NCBI GenBank assembly: GCA_022508365.1
Contig: JAFLVH010000003.1
Span: 5,237 to 65,127, forward strand
Direction of reading: 5' to 3'
DNA from: Clostridiales bacterium
GTDB taxonomy: Bacteria > Bacillota > Clostridia > Christensenellales > Pumilibacteraceae
Length of the DNA stretch: 59,891 nucleotides
Shown: one piece after another, positions 47,915 to 57,276 of the stretch
Layout of the letters: every line of letters begins with the position of its first letter
Numbering within the stretch: the first letter of the stretch is position 1
Made by a program: the position numbers and the translations under genes
The notes under the pieces: generated by a model
What the model was told of the DNA's origin: nothing
Seen by the model: only the letters and a program-made list of their open reading frames with translations
Database searches by the model: none

Positions 47915-48416
47915 CGTAGACCGCCACTTCCTTCAATCTGTCACCGTCAACGTAAAGCTCGTTAGCCTCTTCGTTGAACTCGGCGTTAAGCGCCTTGACA
48001 AACGCAAATGTCATTTCTCCGCGCAATGTTTGCACGGTAAAAACGTCCGCCGCGCCAAACGACTGCACCGACTGAATAGTGCCTATCCTTCGGGTTGCTT
48101 CGCCCTCACGCGCAACAAGCATTGCACCTACAAGGTCGTCAATAAAGAACTCGCCGTCATCAAGCGCCACGGCCGCCGCGCGGTCTATTTCTATATATTT
48201 TCCGCGAAGTAATTCTGCGGCGTTGCGATCGTCAATCCCGCTTAAGCGTAAAAACACGTCGTCGCCGCTGACCCTAACTGCCGAAAGCTTATAAAGCCGC
48301 CCGTCTATATACGCCGATTTAAGCACGCAAAAGCGCGACGGGTCATTGGTCATAGGTCTGACCTTGACTTCGCCGCGCACGCCCTGCGGTTTTGTAATTT
48401 GCCCTACGGTAATCAA
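47904..48416 (-). CDS. rimM: Ribosome maturation factor RimM
   Basis: A 170-residue 30S maturation factor. The RimM domain begins VGQITKPQGVRGEVKVRPMT; the PRC-barrel half starts at about residue 90 (EFFIDDLVGAMLVA). Start codon is TTG, two bases beyond the KH gene stop, without a strong ribosome site, so coupling to the KH gene is likely. Confidence 0.94.
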   Translation of the reverse strand: MITVGQITKPQGVRGEVKVRPMTNDPSRFCVLKSAYIDGRLYKLSAVRVSGDDVFLRLSGIDDRNAAELLRGKYIEIDRAAAVALDDGEFFIDDLVGAMLVAREGEATRRIGTIQSVQSFGAADVFTVQTLRGEMTFAFVKALNAEFNEEANELYVDGDRLKEVAVYDED

Positions 48417-48417
48417 G

Positions 48418-48636
48418 TTACTCGTCTATTTCCACGGAGCAGCTTCTGCCCTGCTTGATTGCAGCCGCTTTAACCACCGAACGAATGGACTTGATAATAC
48501 GGCCCTGCTTGCCGATAATCTTGCCTATGTCGTCCTTGGCAACCTTGACGGTGATAACGTCTCCGTCCTCGGTAACGGACACCTCGTCCTTGTTATCGAC
48601 AAGCGCGGTAACAATATAGTTAACAAGCTCGGTCAT
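48418..48636 (-). CDS. KH-domain RNA-binding protein (YlqC/KhpA type)
   Basis: 72 residues forming a single KH domain with the loop GKIIGKQGRIIKSIRSVV (GxxG is GKQG). KhpA proteins bind RNA and help shape cell division and ribosome work in Gram-positives. It lies between rpsP and rimM, the standard position, with a GGAG ribosome site. Confidence 0.93.
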   Translation of the reverse strand: MTELVNYIVTALVDNKDEVSVTEDGDVITVKVAKDDIGKIIGKQGRIIKSIRSVVKAAAIKQGRSCSVEIDE

Positions 48637-48642
48637 TATATA

Positions 48643-48933
48643 TTACTCCGCTTTCTTTTTCTTTTCGACCTTGGTCTTTTGCGTGGACTTTTTGGTCTCC
48701 AATGCGCCGGCATTTACAAGCAACGCGCGCACGGTGTCAGTGGGCTGAGCGCCGTTTTTTATCCACTGCTTCGCCTTTTCAACGTCAACTTTGACGCCGT
48801 CTTCAAGATGCGGATCGTAAGTACCGATAATGTCGATAAACCTGCCGTCACGCGGCGAGCGCGAATCGGCAACGATTATGCGGTAGAACGGGGATTTGTG
48901 ATCGCCCATGCGAGTGAGTCTGATTTTTACCAT
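48643..48933 (-). CDS. rpsP: Ribosomal protein bS16
   Basis: A 96-residue 30S protein. [20 protein letters not shown] and [16 protein letters not shown] are the family signature; a Lys-rich tail follows ([16 protein letters not shown]). AAGGAG precedes the ATG by about ten bases. The 248-bp gap to ffh upstream holds a GC-rich structured element rather than a clear promoter. Confidence 0.97.
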   Translation of the reverse strand: MVKIRLTRMGDHKSPFYRIIVADSRSPRDGRFIDIIGTYDPHLEDGVKVDVEKAKQWIKNGAQPTDTVRALLVNAGALETKKSTQKTKVEKKKKAE

Positions 48934-48987
48934 GATTTATTTTCTCCTTAAATGGTTTTTGATATCTTTATGTTATTGTTGATAAGT

Positions 48988-49147
48988 GCACATTCGAGAG
49001 TGCGGAGAACCGCGTCAGACAAGTAAGTCCGAGCGGCGACGAGTGGGAGTGTAGAACCACCTACATGACCCGAGGCGCCGCGACGGCTGACGCCGTATAC
49101 TTCGTGAGCCACTGCGTAAAATTGCATTTGCAAGCAAGCAATTTTAC
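48988..49147. ncRNA. GC-rich self-complementary element between ffh and rpsP
   Basis: Unlike the AT-rich gaps elsewhere, this stretch is GC-rich and heavily paired. Nested helices: 49012-49018 with 49087-49093 (GCGTCAG/CTGACGC), 49033-49038 with 49076-49081 (GCGGCG/CGCCGC), 49050-49054 with 49061-49065 (TGTAG/CTACA). A separate perfect 10-bp hairpin (GTAAAATTGC, 49116-49125 with 49138-49147) lies on the ffh side. It could be a structured RNA or leader of rpsP, an ffh 3' end, or a dispersed repeat. A 61-codon minus-strand frame crosses it but has no ribosome site. Strand and function unknown. Confidence 0.45.
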
Positions 49148-49181
49148 TTGCGGCTTAGCACGCGAGTTATACGCGCTCGAA

Positions 49182-50525
49182 TTATCTAAAACGCCTTTTT
49201 TGTCGTATAATCTTTTGCGGTTGCATAGGCAACTTTCCGCTCTGCGCCGCCTTCATCATTTCGCGCGTTTGGTCGTACTGCTTTAAAAGTGCGTTAACCT
49301 CCTGAACGGAAGTGCCGCTTCCTGCCGCTATGCGCTTGCGGCGCGACGACTTGATTACCTCCGGATGATTGCGCTCGTACGGCGTCATGGAAAGTATAAT
49401 CGCTTTGTACTTGCCGATGCGCTCGTCAATCTGCTTGGAATCCACATTTGCCCTGCTCATGCCGGGAATCATGGCGACAACCTCGTTGATGTCGCCCATC
49501 TTGGCAAGCGACTTGAACTGCGTTAAAAAGTCCTCCAACGTGAACTTGTTTTCACGCATGCGCTTTTCCAGTTTTTTAAGCTCTTCTTCCGAAACGGCCT
49601 CTTGCGCCTTTTCTATAAGCGACAGCACGTCGCCCATGCCGAGTATGCGTGACGCCATTCTGTCCGGGTAGAAAGGTTCTATGTCGCCCGGTTTTTCGCC
49701 CGTGCCGCAAAACTTGATGGGCTTGCCTGTGACCGAACGAATGGAAAGCGCCGCGCCGCCCCTGGTGTCGCCGTCGAGCTTGGTGAGGATAACGCCGGTA
49801 ATATCAAGCTCATCGTTAAACGTTTTTGCAACGTTTACCGCGTCCTGACCCGTCATTGCGTCCACGGTCAAAAGAATCTCGGTGGGATTGGTCTTTTGCT
49901 TGATCTCTTTAAGCTCGCGCATCAGCTCCTCGTTGATATGGAGCCTGCCCGCCGTGTCTATGATTACGGTGTCGTAGCCTAGCTTAACAGCCTGTTCTAC
50001 GGCGTTTGCGGCGATTTTTACCGGATTGCCCGCGCCCTGCTCAAATACCGGGATATTCACCTTTTTGCCTACCACCTGCAACTGTGTGATAGCCGCGGGA
50101 CGGTATACGTCGCACGCCGCAAACATCGGCTTTTTGCCCTGTTTGGTAAGGTATGTGCCCAGCTTTCCGCAAAACGTGGTTTTGCCCGCGCCCTGAAGTC
50201 CGCACATCATGATTACCGTGGGCGGTTTGGGTGCAACCTCCAGCTTGGCATTGGTGGAACCCATAAGCTCAATAAGCTCGTCATTAACTATTTTTACAAC
50301 CTGCTGACCGGGCGTAAGCGACTTTAGCACCTGCTCGCCCACCGCCTTTTCGGACACGCGCGAAACAAAGTCCTTTACAACAGCATAATTGACGTCAGCC
50401 TCAAGTAGAGCAATGCGAATCTCGCGCATAGCCTGTTTTATATCGCCCTCGGTCAGCTTGCCGCGCGACGTTATTTTGGCAAAAACATTGCCTAATTTGT
50501 CCGCCAGTGATGAGAATAAACCCAT
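49182..50525 (-). CDS. ffh: Signal recognition particle GTPase Ffh
   Basis: A 447-residue SRP protein: N domain (1-90), G domain with GLQGAGKTTFCGKLG (about 107), DTAGRLH and TKLDGDTRGG, and a C-terminal M domain binding signal peptides and SRP RNA (RRKRIAAGSGTSVQEVN is the RNA-binding part). It follows ylxM by 11 bases with an AAGGAAG ribosome site. The SRP RNA gene itself was not found in this window. Confidence 0.97.
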   Translation of the reverse strand: MGLFSSLADKLGNVFAKITSRGKLTEGDIKQAMREIRIALLEADVNYAVVKDFVSRVSEKAVGEQVLKSLTPGQQVVKIVNDELIELMGSTNAKLEVAPKPPTVIMMCGLQGAGKTTFCGKLGTYLTKQGKKPMFAACDVYRPAAITQLQVVGKKVNIPVFEQGAGNPVKIAANAVEQAVKLGYDTVIIDTAGRLHINEELMRELKEIKQKTNPTEILLTVDAMTGQDAVNVAKTFNDELDITGVILTKLDGDTRGGAALSIRSVTGKPIKFCGTGEKPGDIEPFYPDRMASRILGMGDVLSLIEKAQEAVSEEELKKLEKRMRENKFTLEDFLTQFKSLAKMGDINEVVAMIPGMSRANVDSKQIDERIGKYKAIILSMTPYERNHPEVIKSSRRKRIAAGSGTSVQEVNALLKQYDQTREMMKAAQSGKLPMQPQKIIRQKRRFR

Positions 50526-50536
50526 GATATCTTCCT

Positions 50537-50863
50537 TTACCGCATTATGTCGGCAACTATTTGACGCAGTTCCTTTTTTGCAAGGTCAACGTCCGTGTCG
50601 ATGTTTGATAAAATACTGTCAATCTTAGCTTGAAGCCTGTCGAAGGACTCAACCATCTTGAGCTTAGACTCGTAATCCATAAGCTGCTTTTCCGCCTGCT
50701 TGATGCTGCAAAGCGCCGCCTGCCGCGTGATTCCGAGGTTTTCCGCAATCTCGGCAAGCGACAAATCGTAATCGTAATAGCTGCGGATAATCTCCCGTCT
50801 ATGCTCTGTGAGAAGCGTCCCGTAGGCGTCGCACAGCCTTGTAATGTTTAAGTCCTTGCTCAT
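50537..50863 (-). CDS. ylxM: YlxM helix-turn-helix partner of SRP genes
   Basis: A 108-residue UPF0122 protein with sigma-70 region-4-like helix-turn-helix (YYDYDLSLAEIAENLGITRQ). YlxM is known to modulate SRP GTPase activity in streptococci. First gene of ylxM-ffh. No Shine-Dalgarno: a terminator-like hairpin ends just before the ATG (CACCGTTTTTATG), and the predicted start site is inside that hairpin. Confidence 0.93.
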   Translation of the reverse strand: MSKDLNITRLCDAYGTLLTEHRREIIRSYYDYDLSLAEIAENLGITRQAALCSIKQAEKQLMDYESKLKMVESFDRLQAKIDSILSNIDTDVDLAKKELRQIVADIMR

Positions 50864-50867
50864 AAAA

Positions 50868-50897
50868 ACGGTGTAAAGCTAATTTACTTTACACCGT
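50868..50897 (-). terminator. Hairpin plus T-run between ftsY and ylxM, overlapping the ylxM start site
   Basis: 11-bp perfect stem (50868-50878 with 50887-50897), 8-nt loop, followed on the minus strand by TTTTT and the ylxM ATG. It can terminate transcripts coming from ftsY. Transcripts from the ylxM promoter begin at about 50892, inside the 5' arm, so they keep only about 6 bp of the stem. Confidence 0.7.
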
Positions 50898-50898
50898 G

Positions 50899-50927
50899 AT
50901 TATACACCATATAACAAATTATTGCAA
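50899..50927 (-). promoter_or_regulatory. Promoter of ylxM-ffh
   Basis: Minus-strand TTGCAA (50927-50922), 17 bp, TATAAT (50904-50899). The -10 abuts the hairpin at 50868-50897. Confidence 0.78.
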
Positions 50928-50979
50928 CTGTTTTTGCAAAAGTTTTTTAAAAAGGTAAATAGTAATTTGCAGCCGTATG

Positions 50980-51882
50980 TCAATCGCCCATAATGCCGGC
51001 GACAAAGCTTTCGGAATCGAAATCCTCAAGGTCATCTATTCCCTCGCCTACGCCGACGTATACGACAGGCACGGACAGCTCGCCGGCTATTGCAAGCACC
51101 ACGCCGCCCTTTGCCGTGCCGTCCAGCTTGGTGAGCACTATTCCGTCTATGTCTATCGCCTCGTTGAATAAATCCACCTGCGAAATTGCGTTTTGCCCCG
51201 TGGTGGCGTCAAGGACTATATAGTTGTACACCGTTGCGTCCGGAAGCTCTCTGTTCACGACGCGCACTATCTTTTTAAGCTCCTCCATGAGGTTCTTTTT
51301 GTTATGAAGCCGTCCCGCCGTGTCTATGAGCAGCACGTCGCCCTTTTTGCTCTTTACGCTCTGCGCCGCATCATACACGACAGCCGCAGGGTCGGCGCCC
51401 TCCGCATGCTTGATTATGCGCACGCCTGCGCGCTCCGCCCACACGGTAAGCTGGTCCGCCGCCGCCGCACGGAACGTATCCGCCGCAGCGATTGTAACGG
51501 ATTTGCCCATGGACTTGAACTTTTTTGCAAGCTTGCCTATAGCCGTTGTCTTGCCAACGCCGTTAACGCCGGACAGCATAATAACAAGCGGATAATCGTA
51601 TTCCGGCTTTTCGTTTTCCTCTAAAAGCTCAACAAGAATATTCTTTAATAAATCCCTGACAGACGCAGTATCGCGTATATGTTTTTTATCGATTTCTTCC
51701 TTGAGCCTGTCCATTATCTGCTCGGTTGTTTCCGCGCCGATATCGGACGTTAAAAGAGTTTCTTCAAGCTCGTCGTAAAAATCATCCGTGAGCACGCCGC
51801 CGGTAAAAAGCTTGTTCAGCTTGTACGCTATGGCTTCCTTTGTGCGTTTAAGACCTTCTTTTATCCTGGAAAACAGTCCCAT
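50980..51882 (-). CDS. ftsY: SRP receptor FtsY
   Basis: A 300-residue SRP receptor GTPase with the NG domains and almost no acidic A domain, as usual in Bacillota. P-loop [16 protein letters not shown] (about 105), [23 protein letters not shown]. It docks ribosome-SRP complexes at the membrane. 11 bases after smc; AAGGGT ribosome site. Complete. Confidence 0.96.
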   Translation of the reverse strand: MGLFSRIKEGLKRTKEAIAYKLNKLFTGGVLTDDFYDELEETLLTSDIGAETTEQIMDRLKEEIDKKHIRDTASVRDLLKNILVELLEENEKPEYDYPLVIMLSGVNGVGKTTAIGKLAKKFKSMGKSVTIAAADTFRAAAADQLTVWAERAGVRIIKHAEGADPAAVVYDAAQSVKSKKGDVLLIDTAGRLHNKKNLMEELKKIVRVVNRELPDATVYNYIVLDATTGQNAISQVDLFNEAIDIDGIVLTKLDGTAKGGVVLAIAGELSVPVVYVGVGEGIDDLEDFDSESFVAGIMGD

Positions 51883-51893
51883 AATACACCCTT

Positions 51894-54800
51894 TTATCCG
51901 TCGTTTTTAGCTTTAATAGTCACCGCGCCCTTTAGCGCGTCGCTTAGACGCACGGAGACGATTGTGGACACACCCTCTTCCTCCATGGTTACGCCGTACA
52001 GACAGTTGGCTTCCTCCATAGTAGGCTTTCTGTGCGTGATGACGATAAACTGCGTGGTGGCGGAAAAACGCTTGATCATAGCGGCAACTCTGCCCACGTT
52101 GGCCTCGTCGAGCGCCGCCTCAATTTCGTCCAGTATGCAGAACGGCATAGGGCGCAGCTTGATTATGGCAAACATGATAGCGATTGCCGTGAGCGTTTTT
52201 TCGCCGCCCGAAAGCAGCGATATAGATTGAAGATTTTTTGACGGAGGCTGAGCCACTATCTCCACACCGCGGAGCAGCGGATCCTCGTTTTCGGTCAGCT
52301 GAAGATCGGCATTGCCGCCGCCGAACAGCTCGCGGAAAATGTTTTTAAAGTTTTCGCGGATCTGCTCGAAGCAGGTGTCAAAGTCACGCATCATATTGGC
52401 AGACATTTCCTTTATGATTTGCTCCTCGTCGGCAAGGCTCTTCATCATATCGTCGCGTTGAGAGGACAGCTTGCCCACCTTTTGCGACAGCTCTTGCGCC
52501 TCCTCTATGGCGTTTTCGTTTATATTGCCGAGGTTGACTATGCGGCGGCGAAGCTTGGCAATCTCTATCTCGCCGGCTTCCGCGTCGTAGTTTTCCTCCT
52601 TGTACTCCAAACAACCCTCGTACGTAAGAGAGTAGTTTTCGTTAATGGCGGACTGCATATTGTCCATATTTACGTCAACCTGAGCAAGCAAAATTTCCTG
52701 CTCATGCTTCTTTTCGGTCAATTGCGAAATTTGGTCGTTGTACTCCAAACGCGCCTTGTCGCTTTCCACCGTTTTTACATTCAAATCGGACTTGCGCTTT
52801 AACACTTCGTCAAGCTTAGCTTGAGCCTGCTGTCTGTTTCTGTCGTTGCCGTCCGAACCTAGAACGGAAAGCTCTTTAATTTTTTCCTCGCACTCCTGCA
52901 TAGCGCGGTTGTTGCTGAGTATTGTCATGTTGTTGCTTTCAAGCCGTGATGCAGTGCCTACAGCCTCGCTCTTTAACCTGGCAATCTCGTTTTGAAGCGA
53001 CTCAATGTCTTTTTCCAAAGTGACAATTTGAAGGTTTTTGGCTGCAACGTCGTCGCGGAGCTTATCGCGCCTGCTTCTAAGCTCCTCTAACTCCTTGTTG
53101 ATGCGCGAATCGGCCTCGCCTGGAGCGTCCGCGCCTATGTCATCCTGCGTCTGTTCCACCGCGTCGAGATCGGCATTTGTTTCCGACAGCCTTTGCGTCA
53201 ACTGTTCAAGCGTTTTTTTGTCCGCCGCCAAACTCTCGGCAAGAGAATCGAGCTCGCTCTTCATAGCGTTGCTTTCCGCAGTCTTTGCGGCCTCGGCAAG
53301 GTCGTATTCGTGAATATCTTCGGTAAGCTCGCGCACGCGCTTGATAAGCGCCTCGTTTCGCGCCGTAAGACTATCGCGTTCGCCGTACAACCCGTCTATA
53401 CGCGATTTTAACGTCTCCGTATCTGTAACAATCTCCTTAAGTGTTCGCTCATGCGCAAACACATTGGACGTATCGGTCTTTTTGCTTCCGCCCGTGATAG
53501 CGCCCTGCGGTGTCACTATATCGCCGTCCAGCGTTACAATGCGAAATCCGTACTTGCTGTCACGCGCAAGACTGACGGCCGTATCCATGTTGTCTACTAT
53601 TACTGTGCCGCCCAACAGACCGCGAATAACGGGATCGAATATATTGTCGTAAGTGAGCGCACTTGTGGCAATACCGAAGCAACCGCGTCTTTCGAGAAGC
53701 GGCAACAGTTCCTTATCTATCGAGCGCGGCTTAAAGCTGGAGATCGGCAGGAATGTAGCTCTGCCGTACTTGTTGGACTTAAGATGCTCGACAAGCAGCT
53801 TGGCGTCGTCCTCGTCCTTTGTGACGATGTTGTTGACGGCGTTTCCGAGCGCAACGTCAATGGCCGCTTCAAAGCCGTCCTTGACGGTGATAACCTGCCT
53901 GATTACGCCTACAACAGCATCCTTGATGCGCGGATTGCTTTGCGCGTCCTCAAGCAGCTTGCGCACTGCATACGAATAAGTGTCGCGCTGAACATCCTCT
54001 ATAGTGCGCCGACGCGATACCAATGCGGACATCTCCTGCTCGGCACGACTTATCTCGCCGGCAATGGTCGCAAGCTTTGCTACAACGTTTGTGTTTTCTT
54101 CAGATGTATTATCCTTGAGCGAAATAAGTCCGTCACGCTCCGAACGCAGCGAAATCATTTCCTCGCCCTTGGCTTTTATACCGTCTGTTACAGCGGAAAT
54201 CTTTGCCTCGCCTTCCGCAAGCTTTGTGTTAAGCTCCTCTATCTGCGCGGCGAGCGCGGTGCGCTCCGCGGATAGCTCGCCCACGCTACGGTTGACTGCG
54301 GCACGGCGCTCCATAGCCGCAAGAAGCGCAAGGCGCGCAGCGTTAATCTTTTGCTCCTCGGCAACAACGGCTTCGGAAATCCTAATATATTCAGCGTTTA
54401 ATCTGTCGAACTCTTCGCGCGAATGCTTTAGCTCTTCGCTCTTGCGATGCAGCTCATCCTGCTTTTCCGCAGCGGACACCGTAAGAGCGCCGTAATTGTC
54501 GTTGAGCGTGGAATTGGCTGACATCAACGACCGCGTCTGCGCACTTATATTATCTATTTGCTGTTTCAACAAATCAATCTGACCGGCAATCTTTTGCTTG
54601 TCAACATCCAATGTGGTAAGCTGATTGCGGTATGCCGTAATGGTATCGTCTATGGTCTGCAATTCCGCCATTGCGGAGTTATAATCATCCGTTGCGGCAG
54701 TATATGCGCGCTGTGCTTCCCTAATCTGCTCCTCGATACCGGAAATAATATCGGAAAGCTTGTCCTTTGTACCGGACGCGGTTTCGTAGCGGTTTATGTA

Positions 54801-55493
54801 AAGATTGATTTCGTGAAACTTTAACTTTTCTTTTATGTCGAAATATGTACGGGTCTTTTCGGCCTGCTTGGCAAGCGGCGCAAGCCGCTCTGTATCGTTG
54901 GATAAAATATCGTTTAGCCTGATAAGATTTTCACGAGTACGGGCATTTTTTCGCTCCGCCTCGTTCTTTTTGTATTTGTACTTGCTGATACCCGCGGCTT
55001 CCTCAAATACGGAACGGCGGTCCTCCGGCTTGGCATTGATTATTTCCATAACCCTGCCCTGACCGATAATGGTATAGCCCTCTATGGCAAAGCCGGCGTC
55101 GCGAAGCATATCGTGAACGTCGCGAAGCCTGCATTGGCTGCCATTTATAAAATATAAGCTGTCGCCCGAACGGAAAAGCTTGCGCGTAATAACGACTTCC
55201 TCAAACTCGCACGACGGAAACAACGACCTGTTTTGATTGTCAAAAGTCAACGAAACTTCCGCATAAGACAAAGCCTTGCGCTTTTTGGATCCGTTAAAAA
55301 TAACGTCCAGCATTTTTGATCCACGTAAAAGCTTTGCCGACTGCTCGCCGAGAACCCAGCGCACAGCGTCCGCAACATTGCTTTTTCCGCAACCGTTAGG
55401 TCCTACGATTGCCGTTATGCCTTCCCCAAACTTGACTTCAAGCCTGTTGGCAAAGGATTTAAACCCCAAAAGGGCAAGCTTTTTAAATTTCAA
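51894..55493 (-). CDS. smc: Chromosome segregation ATPase SMC
   Basis: A 1199-residue SMC: N-terminal Walker A GPNGCGKSNVADA, long coiled coil (about 170-500), hinge (about 500-680, GVIRQVITVKDGFEAAID), second coiled coil, and C-terminal signature LLSGGEKTLTAIA with Walker B FCILDEIEAALDE. It compacts and separates chromosomes with ScpA/ScpB, not encoded here. It has its own promoter, although it also lies downstream of rnc. Confidence 0.97.
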   Translation of the reverse strand: MKFKKLALLGFKSFANRLEVKFGEGITAIVGPNGCGKSNVADAVRWVLGEQSAKLLRGSKMLDVIFNGSKKRKALSYAEVSLTFDNQNRSLFPSCEFEEVVITRKLFRSGDSLYFINGSQCRLRDVHDMLRDAGFAIEGYTIIGQGRVMEIINAKPEDRRSVFEEAAGISKYKYKKNEAERKNARTRENLIRLNDILSNDTERLAPLAKQAEKTRTYFDIKEKLKFHEINLYINRYETASGTKDKLSDIISGIEEQIREAQRAYTAATDDYNSAMAELQTIDDTITAYRNQLTTLDVDKQKIAGQIDLLKQQIDNISAQTRSLMSANSTLNDNYGALTVSAAEKQDELHRKSEELKHSREEFDRLNAEYIRISEAVVAEEQKINAARLALLAAMERRAAVNRSVGELSAERTALAAQIEELNTKLAEGEAKISAVTDGIKAKGEEMISLRSERDGLISLKDNTSEENTNVVAKLATIAGEISRAEQEMSALVSRRRTIEDVQRDTYSYAVRKLLEDAQSNPRIKDAVVGVIRQVITVKDGFEAAIDVALGNAVNNIVTKDEDDAKLLVEHLKSNKYGRATFLPISSFKPRSIDKELLPLLERRGCFGIATSALTYDNIFDPVIRGLLGGTVIVDNMDTAVSLARDSKYGFRIVTLDGDIVTPQGAITGGSKKTDTSNVFAHERTLKEIVTDTETLKSRIDGLYGERDSLTARNEALIKRVRELTEDIHEYDLAEAAKTAESNAMKSELDSLAESLAADKKTLEQLTQRLSETNADLDAVEQTQDDIGADAPGEADSRINKELEELRSRRDKLRDDVAAKNLQIVTLEKDIESLQNEIARLKSEAVGTASRLESNNMTILSNNRAMQECEEKIKELSVLGSDGNDRNRQQAQAKLDEVLKRKSDLNVKTVESDKARLEYNDQISQLTEKKHEQEILLAQVDVNMDNMQSAINENYSLTYEGCLEYKEENYDAEAGEIEIAKLRRRIVNLGNINENAIEEAQELSQKVGKLSSQRDDMMKSLADEEQIIKEMSANMMRDFDTCFEQIRENFKNIFRELFGGGNADLQLTENEDPLLRGVEIVAQPPSKNLQSISLLSGGEKTLTAIAIMFAIIKLRPMPFCILDEIEAALDEANVGRVAAMIKRFSATTQFIVITHRKPTMEEANCLYGVTMEEEGVSTIVSVRLSDALKGAVTIKAKNDG

Positions 55494-55531
55494 GAGTTGC
55501 TCCGACCTTTACGTGCGTACATACATTTTAC

Positions 55532-55560
55532 AGTTTAACACATATACCGAAAAAAATCAA
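55532..55560 (-). promoter_or_regulatory. Promoter of smc-ftsY
   Basis: Minus-strand TTGATT (55560-55555), 17 bp, TAAACT (55537-55532), TGT extended -10. Lies in the 99-bp gap after rnc. Confidence 0.65.
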
Positions 55561-55592
55561 TCGAAATAACAGATAACCGCGCGAATTTTGTA

Positions 55593-56249
55593 TCATCGGC
55601 TATCGGCTTCTGTCAAAGCCTTGTAAACGGTTTCGGCAAGCTTTTTTTCCGCCTCGTGTTTTGACCTGCCTTTTTCGCTGTATCTGTGCCCCACTGCGTC
55701 CATTTCCGCAACAAACATTCCGCCAGCCTCGTAAATGTCGTACCAGAACAAAAATATATTGTGCTTGTTGCTGTAATTTTTCAGCTCGCTTATGTAGTCG
55801 CGCTCAGGAATGACACGTGTATAATATATCTTTTCCAGCACGGCTTTGCATGCGTCCATGCCGCCGTCAAGATACACCGCGCCGATAAGCGCCTCAAAAA
55901 CGTCCGACCTCGCCTTGGCGGAAAAAGCGTTTTTGTTTACTCCGGCGCCCACGCGCAAATATTGCATAAGCCCCAGCTCGTCAACTATACGCGCAAGCGG
56001 AGTGCGCGACACAATAGCGGCGCGCTTACCGGAAAGTCCGCCCTCGCTTGCGGTGCGGTCCATAAGAAACAGCTTTTCACCAACAAGAAAATTAAGCACG
56101 CAATCCCCAAGGAACTCTATGCGCTCGTTGCCCTCTGCCGGGTGTTCGTTTACGTACGAGGAATGAGTGAATGCTGCCGTCAAATATTTGCAATCGTTAA
56201 ATTTATAACCGATAAGCGATTGGATAGAATCTATTTGTTCGTTATTCAC
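55593..56249 (-). CDS. rnc: Ribonuclease III
   Basis: 218-residue double-strand RNase for rRNA and mRNA processing. The signature ERIEFLGDCVLNF (about 41-53) and later acidic site DVFEALIGAVYLD are present, followed by a dsRNA-binding domain (about 150-215; SKHEAEKKLAE). Start is GTG 56249, overlapping the plsX end by eight bases. Complete. Confidence 0.95.
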   Translation of the reverse strand: MNNEQIDSIQSLIGYKFNDCKYLTAAFTHSSYVNEHPAEGNERIEFLGDCVLNFLVGEKLFLMDRTASEGGLSGKRAAIVSRTPLARIVDELGLMQYLRVGAGVNKNAFSAKARSDVFEALIGAVYLDGGMDACKAVLEKIYYTRVIPERDYISELKNYSNKHNIFLFWYDIYEAGGMFVAEMDAVGHRYSEKGRSKHEAEKKLAETVYKALTEADSR

Positions 56250-57261
56250 CGGCGCTCTCTGTTTCGGTCTCTACCGCCATACCGCTCTTTATACTTTCTA
56301 CAATGTTGTTTTTATGCATTCTTATTATATTACGGATTGAAGCTTTGGTGGAGACCTCGTTGGACGAGCCGTGCGTTTTGACTACTATCTTTTTTACTCC
56401 CAAAAACGCCGCGCCGCCGTATGCGTGGTAGTCCATCTTGTCCTTAAGCCCATACACCGCCTTTTTCATAAACAGCGCGCCTATCTTGGCCTTGGTTGAG
56501 GACAGCATCGCCTCTTTAAGCTTGGACATGACAAGCTTTGCCGTGCCCTCCACAGACTTAATAAGAACATTGCCCGAAAAGCCGTCGGTTATGATTATAT
56601 CGTATTCGCCCGTCAGTGCGTAACGCGCCTCAACGTTGCCGGCAAAGTTAAGCTCGGCGTTTTGCTTAAGCAACGCGAATGTCGCCTTGGAGCGCTCGTC
56701 GCCCTTGTGATCTTCCGACCCCACGGACAACAGACCGATCCTCGGTTTATCTATGCCGAACAGCGCGCTAACATACAAGTTGGCCATAACGGCAAACTGC
56801 GCCAAAAACTCGGGCTTGGAATCGACGTTTGCGCCGCAGTCCGCAACGCATACTAGCTTATTATCTATCGCGGTAGGCATAAAGCACGCAAGCATGGGAC
56901 GGTGCACGCCTTTTATGCGCCCAACCATAAGCGTTGCACCCGTAAGAACGGCGCCCGTGCTTCCGCCGCTAAGCAGTCCTATCGCATCATCCGAGCCGTT
57001 AAGCAAATTTATTGCTTTAACAAGCGAGGAGTCCGGCTTTTGCCTAATTGCACGCGTTGGCGTATCATCGTTGGAAATTACGTCCGGCGCGTGTTCGATT
57101 GCAAGATTGGAAGGCATTTTCGCGCCGATAGTGGACTTTATAAACTGCTCGTCGCCCACCACCACTATAGTGTAATCTTTATATTCGTTGGCTGCAGCGA
57201 CAGCGCCCAAAACCATTTTTGCGGGATTGTCGCATGCGCCTATATCGACAATAATTTTCAT
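56242..57261 (-). CDS. plsX: Phosphate acyltransferase PlsX
   Basis: 339 residues; converts acyl-ACP to acyl-phosphate at the start of phospholipid synthesis. IIVDIGACDNPAKMV (the usual DxMGGD is changed to DIGACDNP), GLLSGGSTGAVLTGA, and DGFSGNVLIKSVEG are seen. The start lies just after a strong intrinsic terminator that follows rpmF. GAGGAGAT ribosome site. acpP, common downstream, is not present. Confidence 0.95.
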   Translation of the reverse strand: MKIIVDIGACDNPAKMVLGAVAAANEYKDYTIVVVGDEQFIKSTIGAKMPSNLAIEHAPDVISNDDTPTRAIRQKPDSSLVKAINLLNGSDDAIGLLSGGSTGAVLTGATLMVGRIKGVHRPMLACFMPTAIDNKLVCVADCGANVDSKPEFLAQFAVMANLYVSALFGIDKPRIGLLSVGSEDHKGDERSKATFALLKQNAELNFAGNVEARYALTGEYDIIITDGFSGNVLIKSVEGTAKLVMSKLKEAMLSSTKAKIGALFMKKAVYGLKDKMDYHAYGGAAFLGVKKIVVKTHGSSNEVSTKASIRNIIRMHKNNIVESIKSGMAVETETESAGE

Positions 57262-57276
57262 AATAATCTCCTCACT

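Noticed and set aside
48346-48951. 201-codon plus-strand frame
   Set aside because: Antisense to the KH and rpsP genes, which are certain.
48948-49133. 61-codon minus-strand frame in the ffh-rpsP gap
   Set aside because: It crosses the self-complementary element, so its codons are explained by palindromic structure; no ribosome site and no recognisable fold. Kept as part of the structured element only.
48934-49181. SRP (4.5S/ffs) RNA gene beside ffh
   Set aside because: The conserved SRP helix-8 core (GGTCAG...GGAAGCAGC type) is absent.
53451-54275. 274-codon plus-strand open frame
   Set aside because: Antisense to the smc hinge region; no motif and no ribosome site.
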